A DNA stretch of 64,000 nucleotides. It comes from Oscillospiraceae bacterium (GTDB taxonomy: Bacteria > Bacillota > Clostridia > Oscillospirales > Ruminococcaceae). Every line of letters begins with the position of its first letter. Position 1 is the first letter of the stretch. The notes under the pieces are model-generated. The model was not told where the DNA came from. It made no database searches and worked only from the letters and a program-made list of their open reading frames with translations. This document shows positions 55,061-64,000 of this stretch, piece by piece. A program made the translations under genes and the position numbers. The stretch is taken from the NCBI GenBank assembly GCA_017518255.1, contig JAFWVK010000053.1:1-64000 (forward strand), given 5' to 3'.

Positions 55061-56107
55061 TTATTTCTTCTTGTTCCAGTAGATCTTTGCCATACCGTAT
55101 CTGAGCATCCAGATAAAATACTTCAGCTTCTTCAGACCGATATAGCGTGTGGGAGCATTCTTGATTGCTTCTGCATATGGATGTGTTTTAATCAGGGCTT
55201 TAAACTCTGCATAACGCTCTTTTTCACTCTTCGGATTATCAGCATTCAGAAAATAGCGATCCATCCCCTGCTGAAGATAGAGCATGACCCGGATATAGTA
55301 TGCTTCCTTTGCCATTCTTCCTTTTTTATGTTGTTTCAGAAACTGTTCCTGTTTTTGATTGATTCGGTCAATGTTTTCAAAATAGTTTGCTTTGAATCCG
55401 TGCGAATAGGAATTATCCAGTTTCCTGTAATGATAGATCACATGCTTCATATATGCGATTTTCTTCACATATTCATAAAGATGCAGGGTAAACAGGATAT
55501 CATCGCCCAGCCCCCTGACATAGGGATCAAACTGAAGATTATTATCCAGAATCACGGATGACTTAATCATCACTCTCCACGGCGCACCGCCCCAGGAACG
55601 AATGGCATCAAATTCAGGTCTCTGAATGTTCACTTTTCCGCTGTTGCAATTTACGGCGAACTGAAGAGCAGAAATTGTTTCCGGATTCGTTGTCACAAAT
55701 TCCTTGGCAAAGCATGACTGCATCATTGTTCCGGAAGATGTTTCCGTCACCCAGTCACCGTAGATCAGATCTGCGTGCGTCTTTTCGGCGGCCTTCCAAA
55801 GCTTTTCCAGTGCAGTCGGTTCCAGCCAGTCATCGGAATCGACAATATAAATGTACTCACCGGTAACATGTTTCAAGCCGGTATTCCGCGCAACGGAAAC
55901 ACCGCCGTTTTCCTGATGAATCACATGGACACGCGAATCGCCTTCCGCGGCAAACGCATCAAGAATCTGCGGACAGTTATCCTTGCTTCCGTCATCCACA
56001 AGAATCACTTCATAATCCTGAAATGTCTGATTACGGATGCTGTTCAGGAATTGGTCAATATACTTTTCGACTCCGTATACAGGAGCCACCAAAGAAATTT
56101 TAGGCAT
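55061..56107 (-). CDS. Family 2 glycosyltransferase
   Basis: 348 aa. GT-A fold start ISLVAPVYGVEKYIDQF, VDDGSKDNCPQ, and VDSDDWLEP (DxD). No membrane segment. ATG at 56107 follows GGAG by 9 nt; an ATG five codons earlier has no site. It adds a sugar to the repeat unit; donor unknown. Confidence 0.88.
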   Translation of the reverse strand: MPKISLVAPVYGVEKYIDQFLNSIRNQTFQDYEVILVDDGSKDNCPQILDAFAAEGDSRVHVIHQENGGVSVARNTGLKHVTGEYIYIVDSDDWLEPTALEKLWKAAEKTHADLIYGDWVTETSSGTMMQSCFAKEFVTTNPETISALQFAVNCNSGKVNIQRPEFDAIRSWGGAPWRVMIKSSVILDNNLQFDPYVRGLGDDILFTLHLYEYVKKIAYMKHVIYHYRKLDNSYSHGFKANYFENIDRINQKQEQFLKQHKKGRMAKEAYYIRVMLYLQQGMDRYFLNADNPKSEKERYAEFKALIKTHPYAEAIKNAPTRYIGLKKLKYFIWMLRYGMAKIYWNKKK

Positions 56108-56130
56108 ATTTCCGTTCTCCATTCCGTATT

Positions 56131-57315
56131 TTAAACAATGAGGCTCATATTGTTCATCAGCGCTTCCACTTCTGCCCGGATACCGCGCCGGAAGACAATC
56201 TGAGGTCCGATCATCTGGCTTTTCCCGTTTCCTTCAATCACGACCCAGCCCTGATCCGTATATGCCAGATCCCAGCCGATATAACGGACGGAAGGGATTT
56301 GTGCAGACATTTTTCTGCTGAGCGTCAGGAGATTCTCCCAATCCGGAAGCTGATAGCCGATAAATGCGACGCCGGAATCGGGATGTGTTTTATAGCATCG
56401 GTTCATTTCGTCAAAACCGTTTGTGCAAAGCATTCCGGTTTTTTCATCAATTCCGACCAGAATACCGCCGGCGCCTCCGTTATCCACAAAGGAACCCGCT
56501 CTTCCGATTTTCATGAATGTATAAGGAATTTCAATACCCTGCCTGGTATTGAACGTAATGACACGGACAGTATTGACGCTGGATGCATTCAGTGCTGCCA
56601 TAACCTTGTTCTGCTGTACACGTTCTTCAAGCAGATGCGGTCCCTTCGCTATGATATCACGGAACAGCTCCGATTTCGTTTTCCGGCTGCCGGACAGGTT
56701 AATTAACTCAATTCCGCGTCCGACGCCTTCATAAACCGCCTTGCTGACAAATTCCGGATGCGCATTGACAAAACTGCTGAACTTTGCAAAATCGCGCTGA
56801 GAGCGGATATATACTGCATCTCTCTTAAAATATTTGCGGAATTTCTCATATGTAAATCCCTTATTGTTAAAGACCTGTGATTCAGTCAGATCATTCATCT
56901 GATACACATAACGGTACCGCATGACATCCGACACAAATTCTTTTCGCTCCTGCGGGGATTTTGTTTCAAATCCGAAGCACATATATTCTTCAGCCAGAAA
57001 GCCGTATGCAAAGCTGCAAAACAGAATATCGGTACGGAGTTCTTCCCAGTCACTTCTTTCCGTCAGAGAAGGAATTTTCTGAACCAGTTCCACGATTCCT
57101 TTATTGGAAGACCGCGCCAGCTTGTTATTCCGGTTCAGATACATCTGCACAAGACGGGCTTTTTCCGTGCTGCTGATTTCTCCGGCTGCAATCTGATCCT
57201 CCGAAAGAAGCAGTGCATCTACTTTTTTCACTCTGTACTTTGCAAAGCCTTGTCTCAGCAATTTGATATTCGGATATCTTCTTCGCACCGAATCAATTAT
57301 ATGTTTTTTATCCAT
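56131..57315 (-). CDS. Sugar-transfer-associated ATP-grasp protein, paralogue 1
   Basis: 394 aa. A helical N-terminal ~200 residues precede an ATP-grasp-type domain with ASSVNTVRVITF, KIGRAGSFVDNGGAGG, HPDSGVAF and the end motif VRYIGWDLAYTDQGWVVIEGNG, which holds the metal-binding Glu/Asn. The family (ATPgrasp_ST type) is found in polysaccharide loci; its reaction is unknown but ATP-grasp enzymes usually join a carboxylate to an amine. AAAGGTG precedes the ATG at 57315. Confidence 0.8.
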   Translation of the reverse strand: MDKKHIIDSVRRRYPNIKLLRQGFAKYRVKKVDALLLSEDQIAAGEISSTEKARLVQMYLNRNNKLARSSNKGIVELVQKIPSLTERSDWEELRTDILFCSFAYGFLAEEYMCFGFETKSPQERKEFVSDVMRYRYVYQMNDLTESQVFNNKGFTYEKFRKYFKRDAVYIRSQRDFAKFSSFVNAHPEFVSKAVYEGVGRGIELINLSGSRKTKSELFRDIIAKGPHLLEERVQQNKVMAALNASSVNTVRVITFNTRQGIEIPYTFMKIGRAGSFVDNGGAGGILVGIDEKTGMLCTNGFDEMNRCYKTHPDSGVAFIGYQLPDWENLLTLSRKMSAQIPSVRYIGWDLAYTDQGWVVIEGNGKSQMIGPQIVFRRGIRAEVEALMNNMSLIV

Positions 57316-57411
57316 GATAAAACACCTTTCAAACCGATTGCACAGCATTCCGGATATTGCCGGAAAAATTATCATTCGTGCAGATTCTGTTTACAGTTCA
57401 GCTGATGCAGT

Positions 57412-58410
57412 TCATACCTGTTTTTTCATTGCCCGAAGTTCATCAATATACGGCTTCAGTCTCGGCCAAAGTCCCCGATGGCTCGGCATTTCCCATGCTC
57501 TGGTACCCGGATATTCATTGCCTTCGACCAGCATGACATCATTTTCTCTGATTGCGAAATCCCAGCCGACAAATCGCACCTCCGGCACAACCAGCGCAGC
57601 CTTCTGAACCATTTCTTTCAGCTGATCCCAGTGCGGAATCTGAAAACCGACAATTTGCTTGCCGGTATCAGGATGAACAACATAGTGCTTGAATTCTGCA
57701 TCAATACCTCTTGTACAAATGACACCGGTTTTTGCATCAATTGCCGCAGCAATGCCGTTTCCGCTGAAATTGTCAACACTCTGACCGGCTCTGCCCATGC
57801 GCAGTACTGCTGCCATGATACGGGGCTTTCCGTCTGCACAGCGAAGTGACATAACTCTCAGGGTATTGACAGAAGACGGATTCATCGCGCTCATTTCGGG
57901 ATGCTGAATAATCAAATCCTCCAGAAGTACATTCTTTCCTGTGTTTTCTGTAAAGAACTGTTCGGGAGACTCAAGTGTAAAATCGACTTTTCTTGCGCCG
58001 ACGCCCTGTTTTCCGTCAGAAAACTTTGCGAAGCAATGCGGATACTGTTTTGCAAATTGCAGGAATTCTTCTTCTGAGCAGGAATGAAGGTTGATCCACG
58101 CAAGTTTATGGAACTCTGCAAAACGCTTGTTGAACAGCGTTTTATCCCTGAAAACATCAAAATATTTTTTATCGTTGCAAAGATAAATCATCTTCCGGAG
58201 CCGACGGTCTGTCATATATTCCTTTCTGCCTTTCCGGTTGATGTGATAAAAACCGTAGGAGAAATATTCGCCTGCACGGACGCCTTCACAGTACTGACTG
58301 AGCGTCATATCGCCGAACACCATGCACTTTTTGAGTACGCTGTGATTTCGGTCGAGTTTGCAAAGCGAATAATAGCGGTCAAATTTTGTAAAGGCATCCT
58401 TAATACTCAT
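57412..58410 (-). CDS. Sugar-transfer-associated ATP-grasp protein, paralogue 2
   Basis: 332 aa, shorter at the N terminus than its neighbours. Shared motifs: PSSVNTLRVMSL, MGRAGQSVDNFSGNG, HPDTGKQIVGFQ and VRFVGWDFAIRENDVMLVEGN. The Gly-rich loop reads DNFSGNG where others have DNGGAGG. AAGGAG lies 9 nt upstream. Confidence 0.8.
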   Translation of the reverse strand: MSIKDAFTKFDRYYSLCKLDRNHSVLKKCMVFGDMTLSQYCEGVRAGEYFSYGFYHINRKGRKEYMTDRRLRKMIYLCNDKKYFDVFRDKTLFNKRFAEFHKLAWINLHSCSEEEFLQFAKQYPHCFAKFSDGKQGVGARKVDFTLESPEQFFTENTGKNVLLEDLIIQHPEMSAMNPSSVNTLRVMSLRCADGKPRIMAAVLRMGRAGQSVDNFSGNGIAAAIDAKTGVICTRGIDAEFKHYVVHPDTGKQIVGFQIPHWDQLKEMVQKAALVVPEVRFVGWDFAIRENDVMLVEGNEYPGTRAWEMPSHRGLWPRLKPYIDELRAMKKQV

Positions 58411-58493
58411 CTTTTCATTCTCCTTGCCGAGCGTTTTATTCTGTCGGAATGATTCCGGAATGCTTTTTTTGAATCATATCTGCATCGAAAATG

Positions 58494-59699
58494 TCAGCGG
58501 TAGCTTTTGATTTCATATGGAACAAGCAAATCCATCTTCTGAATCAGTGTACGTAATTCTTCTCTTGTTCCTTTCAGGGTTCCTGCCTGATGTATGTACT
58601 GACCGGACGAGTTGATTTCCACAATCATCCAGCCTTTTTTGGAATAGGCAAGATCAAAGCTCAGATATTTCATTCCCGGAACTTTCAGGGCAGCTTCTTT
58701 ACAGATGGCGAGTGCCTGATCCCATTCGGGGAGAACAACACCCTTGAAAGCAACTCCGCTGTCAGGATGCTTTTCGTAACGGTATCCGAATTCATCACAG
58801 CCGTCTGTGCTGATGATTCCGTTTACGGTATCGACCGTTGCAAAGACGCCGCCTGCCGCTGCATTGTCAATAAACGAGCCGGCTCTGCCGGAACGGAAAA
58901 AGCCGTGCGCCGGAACCACGCCGTCTCTTGTCAGATAAGTCGATACCCTCACTGTATTGACAGAGGATTCATTGAACTGTCCGAGAATATCTGCCTGCTC
59001 AATTTTTTCCTCCAGAAGGACTGTTCCGAACTGACGGATTTCGTGAAAATACTCCGAAACATCTTCATGTTCCTGCATGTCAATCAGCTGAACACCCTGT
59101 CCTCTTGAAGATCTGGTAAGCTTCAGAATAAAGACCGGATGTTTTGCTGCGAACTCACGGAATCTGCCGTAGTCATCGTCCGAGCTGACAATCAGAGCGT
59201 CCCGGAAAAAGTAGTTCTGAAACACACGATATGCAGCAGCCTTATCTGCAAGCATAGATTCTGAAAAATCGTTGGCACTGAAACGGAAGCAGAGCCGCTC
59301 AAGCTCTGATACAAATTCTCTGCGCTTTTCTGTCTCCTTATTCTGTCCTGCGAGATCAAAGAATACAAATTCATCCGGAAAGAATCCGTATGCATACCAA
59401 TTGAATACCATTTCCCTGCGTAAATCGGCAAGCTCTTTCCGGGAAACATCACGGAATCTTGGATTCGTCTGAAAAACCTTGTCGATCTTTTTCGTGACTG
59501 CCTGATATCGTTCCGGAAAACGCCGGACATATTCGCGGACAATTCTTTTTTTCTCGGCTTCATTGTTTTCACATTTTTCGATATCCTCACGGTTCATCAA
59601 ATGCTTTGTAAGCTTTCTGATCTGATACCGGGTCAGCTGCTTATGCACTCCGACCGGAAAATGTGCGACTGTCTTGCGGAACAGTGTTTTCTTGTCCAT
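58494..59699 (-). CDS. Sugar-transfer-associated ATP-grasp protein, paralogue 3
   Basis: 401 aa. ESSVNTVRVSTY, SGRAGSFIDNAAAGG, HPDSGVAFKG and MKYLSFDLAYSKKGWMIVEIN. The last motif has LSFD where paralogues read IGWD. The N-terminal region begins MDKKTLFRK, like paralogue 1. GAAAGGTG precedes the ATG at 59699. Confidence 0.8.
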   Translation of the reverse strand: MDKKTLFRKTVAHFPVGVHKQLTRYQIRKLTKHLMNREDIEKCENNEAEKKRIVREYVRRFPERYQAVTKKIDKVFQTNPRFRDVSRKELADLRREMVFNWYAYGFFPDEFVFFDLAGQNKETEKRREFVSELERLCFRFSANDFSESMLADKAAAYRVFQNYFFRDALIVSSDDDYGRFREFAAKHPVFILKLTRSSRGQGVQLIDMQEHEDVSEYFHEIRQFGTVLLEEKIEQADILGQFNESSVNTVRVSTYLTRDGVVPAHGFFRSGRAGSFIDNAAAGGVFATVDTVNGIISTDGCDEFGYRYEKHPDSGVAFKGVVLPEWDQALAICKEAALKVPGMKYLSFDLAYSKKGWMIVEINSSGQYIHQAGTLKGTREELRTLIQKMDLLVPYEIKSYR

Positions 59700-59849
59700 T
59701 TTTACAAACACACCTTTCACTGATAATCACAGTATCATATATGTCTATTCTAATGTTTGCCGATAAAAAGATGACCGGCTTCTTATGGGGAACATAACCT
59801 TGCAACGGGAAATCATCTTCCAAAAAGAAACTGATATTCACCTCAGGCA

Positions 59850-60926
59850 TTATTTCGTTTCCTGTGCGGAACCGGACATTTGATTCTTGTCAATCCTATT
59901 GCCGATCCTATCGCCGATTCTGTCGAAAAGCTTCCCGACGGTTGCAGCCCGGATCAGTTCAACTGCCGCACCGGCAAAAAATATAACGGCGGTTTTTGCA
60001 AGGACATTCAGGTACGGATTTTCGATATAGGAAAGATTGGGAAAAACTTTTCTGAAAGCCCAGTTGCGCAGCAGAAAATTATTATGAATCAAATAGATTC
60101 CCAGTGTTGTGCCGCCAAGCGTATTGACGATTCTGCTCTGAAATTTCATGCGGGAGCACCACATGAGCATAGAGACAGAAAGGAACACGGCAATAACGGA
60201 ATTGAGCTTTCCGAAATAAAAGGCTTTATCAAACAGGCCTTTTCGGTCTGTAATAATACCGAGAATATCAAAGCCGATGACGGAAAGAAACATCAGAATC
60301 CACGAGCCGAGTGCCATTATTCCCCACGGAAGTTTTCGCTCAATCGGGTGCAGCCGCAAATAACTTCCGAGAACATACATTACAAGGAAAAAGTCAATAT
60401 CACTGAAACTCCATGCACCTGCGGATACAGTTGGAATCACAGACCAGATCACCAGAAGGGTGACTGTAAGACGGAGGTGCGTTTTCTGATCCAGCTGACG
60501 CAGCCAAGGATTGAGAAACGGAACAATCAGCAAAAGCAGAATATACGCGATAATATACCATGTACCAAACAGAAGCGGAAGCAATGATTTTATTCCAAGT
60601 GTTTTGGAAACCGGAACAGCCTTTGTCACAAACATCACAGCAAGAATCATGAGATAATACATGTGCGTCGTCAGTGTGAGGCTGATTACTTTGGGATAAT
60701 AGTTTTTTTTCTGACTGCTTATCATGAAATAACCGGTAATCAGTGCAAAAATGCAGCAGCCGGTTCTTCCAAGTGTCATCAGGAACTGCATAAACACAAT
60801 ATTTGCGCCGAATTCATACCCGGAGAATGTCCGGATTCCGCCGTGCCAGACCCAGTGATACAGAATCACCATAAGAATCGCGATAATCCGCAGAAGCTCT
60901 ATTCCTGAATTTCGTTGTTTAGCCAT
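59850..60926 (-). CDS. Acyltransferase family 3 membrane protein
   Basis: 358 aa with about ten transmembrane helices. N-terminal GIELLRIIAILMVILYHW carries the conserved Arg and His of the acyltransferase 3 family; TLGIYLIHNNFLLRN near the end is also typical. It likely O-acetylates or similarly decorates the polysaccharide. GGGAGG lies 4 nt before ATG. Confidence 0.88.
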   Translation of the reverse strand: MAKQRNSGIELLRIIAILMVILYHWVWHGGIRTFSGYEFGANIVFMQFLMTLGRTGCCIFALITGYFMISSQKKNYYPKVISLTLTTHMYYLMILAVMFVTKAVPVSKTLGIKSLLPLLFGTWYIIAYILLLLIVPFLNPWLRQLDQKTHLRLTVTLLVIWSVIPTVSAGAWSFSDIDFFLVMYVLGSYLRLHPIERKLPWGIMALGSWILMFLSVIGFDILGIITDRKGLFDKAFYFGKLNSVIAVFLSVSMLMWCSRMKFQSRIVNTLGGTTLGIYLIHNNFLLRNWAFRKVFPNLSYIENPYLNVLAKTAVIFFAGAAVELIRAATVGKLFDRIGDRIGNRIDKNQMSGSAQETK

Positions 60927-60943
60927 ACATCCTCCCGAAACTG

Positions 60944-62149
60944 TCAGACAACAAGCTCCATATCCTTCATAATTCCCTCAAATGTACTGCGGAGTCCGCG
61001 GTCGTCAATCATCTGCTTTGCAATAATATAGCAGTTTTCGTTTCCTTCGACCATGACCCAGCCGTTTTCCGTATGAGCCAGATCCCAGCCGATAAAATGG
61101 ATTTCCGGAACGACCTCCGCCAGCTTATAGACAAGAGCGCGAAGCTGTTCCCAGTCCGGCATCTGATAACCCTTGAATGTTGTGCCGGATGCGGGATGAT
61201 CTGCATACACACCGCCGATTTCGTCATAACCGTCTGTAACAATCACACCGGTTTCAAAATCAATACATGCCTGTACGCCGCCTGCGCCGCCGTTATCAAC
61301 AAACGAACCGGGTCTGCCGGTTCTCAATGTGCAGTAGGGAACCACTGTTCCGTTTTTGGTAACGAATGTAATTGCCCGGACGGTGTTGACGCTGGACTCG
61401 TTGAATGCAGCAAGCGCCGGAGACTGTATAATTTTCTGTTCCAGAATATGCTTGCCCTGTGCGATCAGGCTGTCAAAGAGTTCCTTCGGTGTTTTGCCGC
61501 AGTTCTGGATGTCGATGAGTTCAACACTGTGTCCCTGTGCCTCAAAGCACTGTTTTTTGACGAATACAGGATGTTTTTTGACAAAGCGCTGAAAGCGCTC
61601 AAAATGCTCCGGTCCGCTGACAGATGTCGCATCGCGCTTATAGAATTCCTTGAATCTCCGGTAGGTTTTAACCTTGTCGTTAAAGATCTCCGCTTTCAGA
61701 AGATCATTCATCCGGCACCGGAATGTCTGTCGCAGACGGCTGGAGATAAACGAATTGCGCTCATCCATGCTTTTGCTGCGCAGCCGGAATGAGAAATACT
61801 CGACCGGCGTGAATCCGTATGCGAAATAGCAGAAGAGCATATCCAGACGGATTTCTTCCAGTTCTTCGGCTTTTTCCGGATCGTTTTTCATTTCGGCATA
61901 CAGCGGAAGATCGGAGAATGCCTGTGAAATCTGTGACTCAGCGGAGGCTGCCGCCTTTCCCCACTTTTTCCGGCATTCAGAAACAATTCTGTTTTTTGCT
62001 TCTGTATTCTGTTCGCCCTCTCTGACCTGCGCGTCCGTGAGGGAGTGTCTGTTTGTCAGTTTGATTTTCAGTTTAGAGACTGCCTTTCTGAACAGAGGCT
62101 TGTCCGGCAGTCTGCGAATCAGCGCATTCTGTTTATTATCGTTCGGCAT
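60944..62149 (-). CDS. Sugar-transfer-associated ATP-grasp protein, paralogue 4
   Basis: 401 aa. ESSVNTVRAITF, RTGRPGSFVDNGGAGG, HPASGTTFKGYQ and IHFIGWDLAHTENGWVMVEGN. Closest by eye to paralogue 1, including a YFAYGF / SFAYGF segment in the N-terminal region. AGGAG lies 7 nt before the ATG at 62149, inside the end of the epimerase gene. Confidence 0.8.
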   Translation of the reverse strand: MPNDNKQNALIRRLPDKPLFRKAVSKLKIKLTNRHSLTDAQVREGEQNTEAKNRIVSECRKKWGKAAASAESQISQAFSDLPLYAEMKNDPEKAEELEEIRLDMLFCYFAYGFTPVEYFSFRLRSKSMDERNSFISSRLRQTFRCRMNDLLKAEIFNDKVKTYRRFKEFYKRDATSVSGPEHFERFQRFVKKHPVFVKKQCFEAQGHSVELIDIQNCGKTPKELFDSLIAQGKHILEQKIIQSPALAAFNESSVNTVRAITFVTKNGTVVPYCTLRTGRPGSFVDNGGAGGVQACIDFETGVIVTDGYDEIGGVYADHPASGTTFKGYQMPDWEQLRALVYKLAEVVPEIHFIGWDLAHTENGWVMVEGNENCYIIAKQMIDDRGLRSTFEGIMKDMELVV

Positions 62150-63068
62150 TTTCATTCTCCTGTTCTGAAATATTCCGGAAAATCTTTTCGATCATTCCGT
62201 CGAGGTCGGTCTGCGGAATCCAGCCGGTAAGCGCTGTGAAGCGGGAGGAATCCATTCCTGCCCACAGCACAATATCCTGCCTGTCGAGTGTGATTTCCGG
62301 TCTTCCGAAGCCGAGGCGGGCTGCGGTATCCGCAACATGCTCTGCGACCTCTGTCAGCGTATAGCGTCTTCTGTTCCAGCCGACATTGTAAGCCTTCTCC
62401 CAGCCGGAGGGGCTTTCAAGCATTGCGGCAATCGCAGCGGCGGCATCTTCGACATCAATGAATGAAAAGCGCTGTTCGCCGCCGCGGAGCTGGATAGTCC
62501 CCTGCTTTGCCTGCTTGCAGAGTGCAATGACCAGATTCTGACTCTGTACCACGGGATCCAGCCGCAGATTCGTATAGTCTTTGACAGCAGACGCATCAAA
62601 ATGCGTCCGGAAAATGACTTCGGCGGCATATTTTGCCATTGTATACGGCGTTTCCGGTGCAGCCGGTGTTGCTTCCGTGCGGAATTCCTCGGCTTTTCCG
62701 TAAACGCCCTGACTGGAAAGATTGATGACGCGCTCCGTGCCGGACGCCGCAAGCTTCCGGAATACTGCCGATGCAAAGTCTATGCTGGCAGCAATATCCT
62801 TCGCCGGACAGTTCCGGCGGGAAAAAGCCAGATGAACGGCAGCATCTATTCCGCTCAGATCCGTTCCCTGTTCCGTCAGGACATCATTGGAAAGGAACCT
62901 GACTCTTGCGGCATTTTCTGCGGAAATCCGCTCGCGCTTCAGCATCTTTTCGACAAGGTCCTCCGAAAAAGTCGCACCGGTCACGTTCCAGTCCGTGCGG
63001 CTGAGAATATGGCGGACGAGTGTTCCGCCGATCATTCCGTCCACACCGGTAATGAGGATATTTTTCAT
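62136..63068 (-). CDS. NAD-dependent epimerase/dehydratase family protein
   Basis: 310 aa extended SDR. ILITGVDGMIGGTLVRH binds NAD(P); SSQGVYG and the catalytic YTMAK (Tyr-x3-Lys) follow. It likely modifies a nucleotide sugar for the polysaccharide; the substrate is unclear. It overlaps the downstream ATP-grasp gene by 14 nt. Confidence 0.87.
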   Translation of the reverse strand: MKNILITGVDGMIGGTLVRHILSRTDWNVTGATFSEDLVEKMLKRERISAENAARVRFLSNDVLTEQGTDLSGIDAAVHLAFSRRNCPAKDIAASIDFASAVFRKLAASGTERVINLSSQGVYGKAEEFRTEATPAAPETPYTMAKYAAEVIFRTHFDASAVKDYTNLRLDPVVQSQNLVIALCKQAKQGTIQLRGGEQRFSFIDVEDAAAAIAAMLESPSGWEKAYNVGWNRRRYTLTEVAEHVADTAARLGFGRPEITLDRQDIVLWAGMDSSRFTALTGWIPQTDLDGMIEKIFRNISEQENENAER

Positions 63069-63089
63069 CTCATTTCATTCCTTCAAAAA

Positions 63090-64000
63090 TCATAAATTAT
63101 AATCCAGTCTTTTTCTGATATCTTCTGTATCATGCGGTCTCAGCAGAACGCTCTGACCGTCTTTTCCGAGCATCCGGAACAGCTTGTTTACACGGTCAAT
63201 CCGCTCGATCAGTTCATCCTTCGTATCGGCAGCAATATGAATTCTGGTTGTATCCTGAACCAGTGTTCCGGCAGAATCCGCAGGGATTGTATGCCCGACG
63301 CCGTCGCGTCTTGCGATATGCACCAGCCACGGATAGGAATTCAGTGCAGCCTCGCCCTGAACTTCTGCAATTGTCTCGCCGGGAACGCCGAGCACATTCA
63401 GTGTGGCATACCAGCGCCTGAACTTCGGATTGAATTTGCAGTAACCGCCCATAGAGCCGGTCAGGGCAAGATTCATCAGATGCTCAAATGTATTATAGCC
63501 GTTCTCAACCTCCAGAATCTGGTAGGTTTTGCAGCCGTTCAGACGCATACCTGCCTCATAGCAGTAAAGCTGCTCGCCGTGAATGACTGCCTGAATAAAC
63601 AAAGAGCCGTTTTGGACGCCGATTCCTTTCAGCATATTGATAATCTTATCACTGTATCTGCTGAGAATCAAATCGGTATATCTGCTGGGGTAAATATATA
63701 GATCAGGCGCTTTGGTAGCGCTCTTCTGTTCCGTATTAAAGTAGCGGTCATGAACCGCTGCAAGCTGAATATCGCCGTCCTGAGCGATAAAAGTCATGTT
63801 GATTTCATCATACGGCACATACTGCTCTACGATTGCATCACCTGTTTTGGAATGTGCAATCGCATTGCGGTAGCCTGTTTTCAGTTCCTCGGCATTGAAG
63901 CAGGGCATAACACCGACCGAGCTTGCGCTGTCTACCGGCTTAATGATAACCGGATACTGAATATCGCAGCTGTCGATATCCTCAATGCTCCGAATCTCAT
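63090..64000 (-). CDS. ATP-grasp protein of the carbamoyl-phosphate-synthase-like type, C-terminal part
   Basis: About 303 residues are visible; the 5' end is beyond the window. The frame is open to the edge (YPVIIKPVDSASSVGV, the ATP-grasp Lys-containing loop), so the inner ATG at 63908 is not the start. EQYV-x-YDEINMTF and a central YEAGMRLNGCKTY with downstream Asn-rich segment fit the CPSase-like ATP-grasp fold. It is a different subfamily from the four paralogues downstream. Confidence 0.78.
   Translation of the reverse strand, partial: EIRSIEDIDSCDIQYPVIIKPVDSASSVGVMPCFNAEELKTGYRNAIAHSKTGDAIVEQYVPYDEINMTFIAQDGDIQLAAVHDRYFNTEQKSATKAPDLYIYPSRYTDLILSRYSDKIINMLKGIGVQNGSLFIQAVIHGEQLYCYEAGMRLNGCKTYQILEVENGYNTFEHLMNLALTGSMGGYCKFNPKFRRWYATLNVLGVPGETIAEVQGEAALNSYPWLVHIARRDGVGHTIPADSAGTLVQDTTRIHIAADTKDELIERIDRVNKLFRMLGKDGQSVLLRPHDTEDIRKRLDYNL

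Noticed and set aside
59641..59850. 69-aa minus-strand ORF following the acyltransferase by a TAATG overlap
   Set aside because: It has a weak site only, overlaps the start of the next ATP-grasp gene by 59 nt and has no recognisable similarity. It is possible but not supported.

Overview
The window looks like a chromosomal segment of a cellulosome-forming Clostridia member, most likely Ruminococcus or a close relative (Oscillospiraceae). Pointers are two dockerin-bearing secreted proteins (a GH10/GH43 xylanolytic enzyme and a DUF4874/DUF4832-like protein), fermentative pyruvate formate-lyase, strong AAGGAGG-type ribosome binding sites, frequent TTG starts, and the low-GC-phylum style of the housekeeping proteins. 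The genus is inferred from gene content only.

Region 1 (1-7.3 kb) is accessory DNA. A tRNA-Lys(UUU) gene on the minus strand (7190-7262) has its 3' half and terminator duplicated as a perfect 98-bp direct repeat at 1372-1469 and 7134-7231. These repeats bracket a 5.9-kb, visibly AT-rich island with arrays of 11-bp repeats near its ends and a 5'-truncated tyrosine integrase. Its main cargo is a predicted zinc-metallopeptidase/FRG-domain protein of about 1190 aa with a small upstream ORF, and it also carries a DUF4143-type ATPase remnant. The start of a second integrase and another cargo gene lie left of attL, which suggests islands stacked at the same site.

Region 2 (7.4-26 kb) is mostly a purine biosynthesis run: purE, purC, a purF-like gene, purM, purN, a PurO-type IMP cyclohydrolase, a stand-alone AICAR transformylase and purD. 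Exported or small uncharacterised genes lie between them. Upstream is a membrane glycosyltransferase with a very long Asp/Tyr repeat tail. uvrC, manA, a ROK kinase, proB-proA and an Rrf2 regulator follow. The purine route uses separate PurO and AICARFT proteins instead of bifunctional PurH, and the PurF-like enzyme lacks the usual N-terminal cysteine.

Region 3 (31-41 kb) holds the divergently transcribed dockerin proteins, then nadB-nadC.

Region 4 (41-51 kb) is the most unusual. Pyruvate formate-lyase is split: a 692-aa core with the Cys-Cys pair stops before the glycyl radical domain, a 78-aa protein follows that resembles only the first part of that domain, and then a separate 79-aa protein carries the intact RVSGYA glycyl radical motif. 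A GNAT gene and pflA complete the group. An HD-GYP/GGDEF pair (c-di-GMP turnover) and pssA-psd (phosphatidylethanolamine synthesis) follow.

Region 5 (51-64 kb, minus strand) is a cell-surface polysaccharide cluster: glf, flippase, polymerase/ligase, GT2, acyltransferase, epimerase, four divergent sugar-transfer-type ATP-grasp paralogues and a fifth, different ATP-grasp protein cut by the window end.
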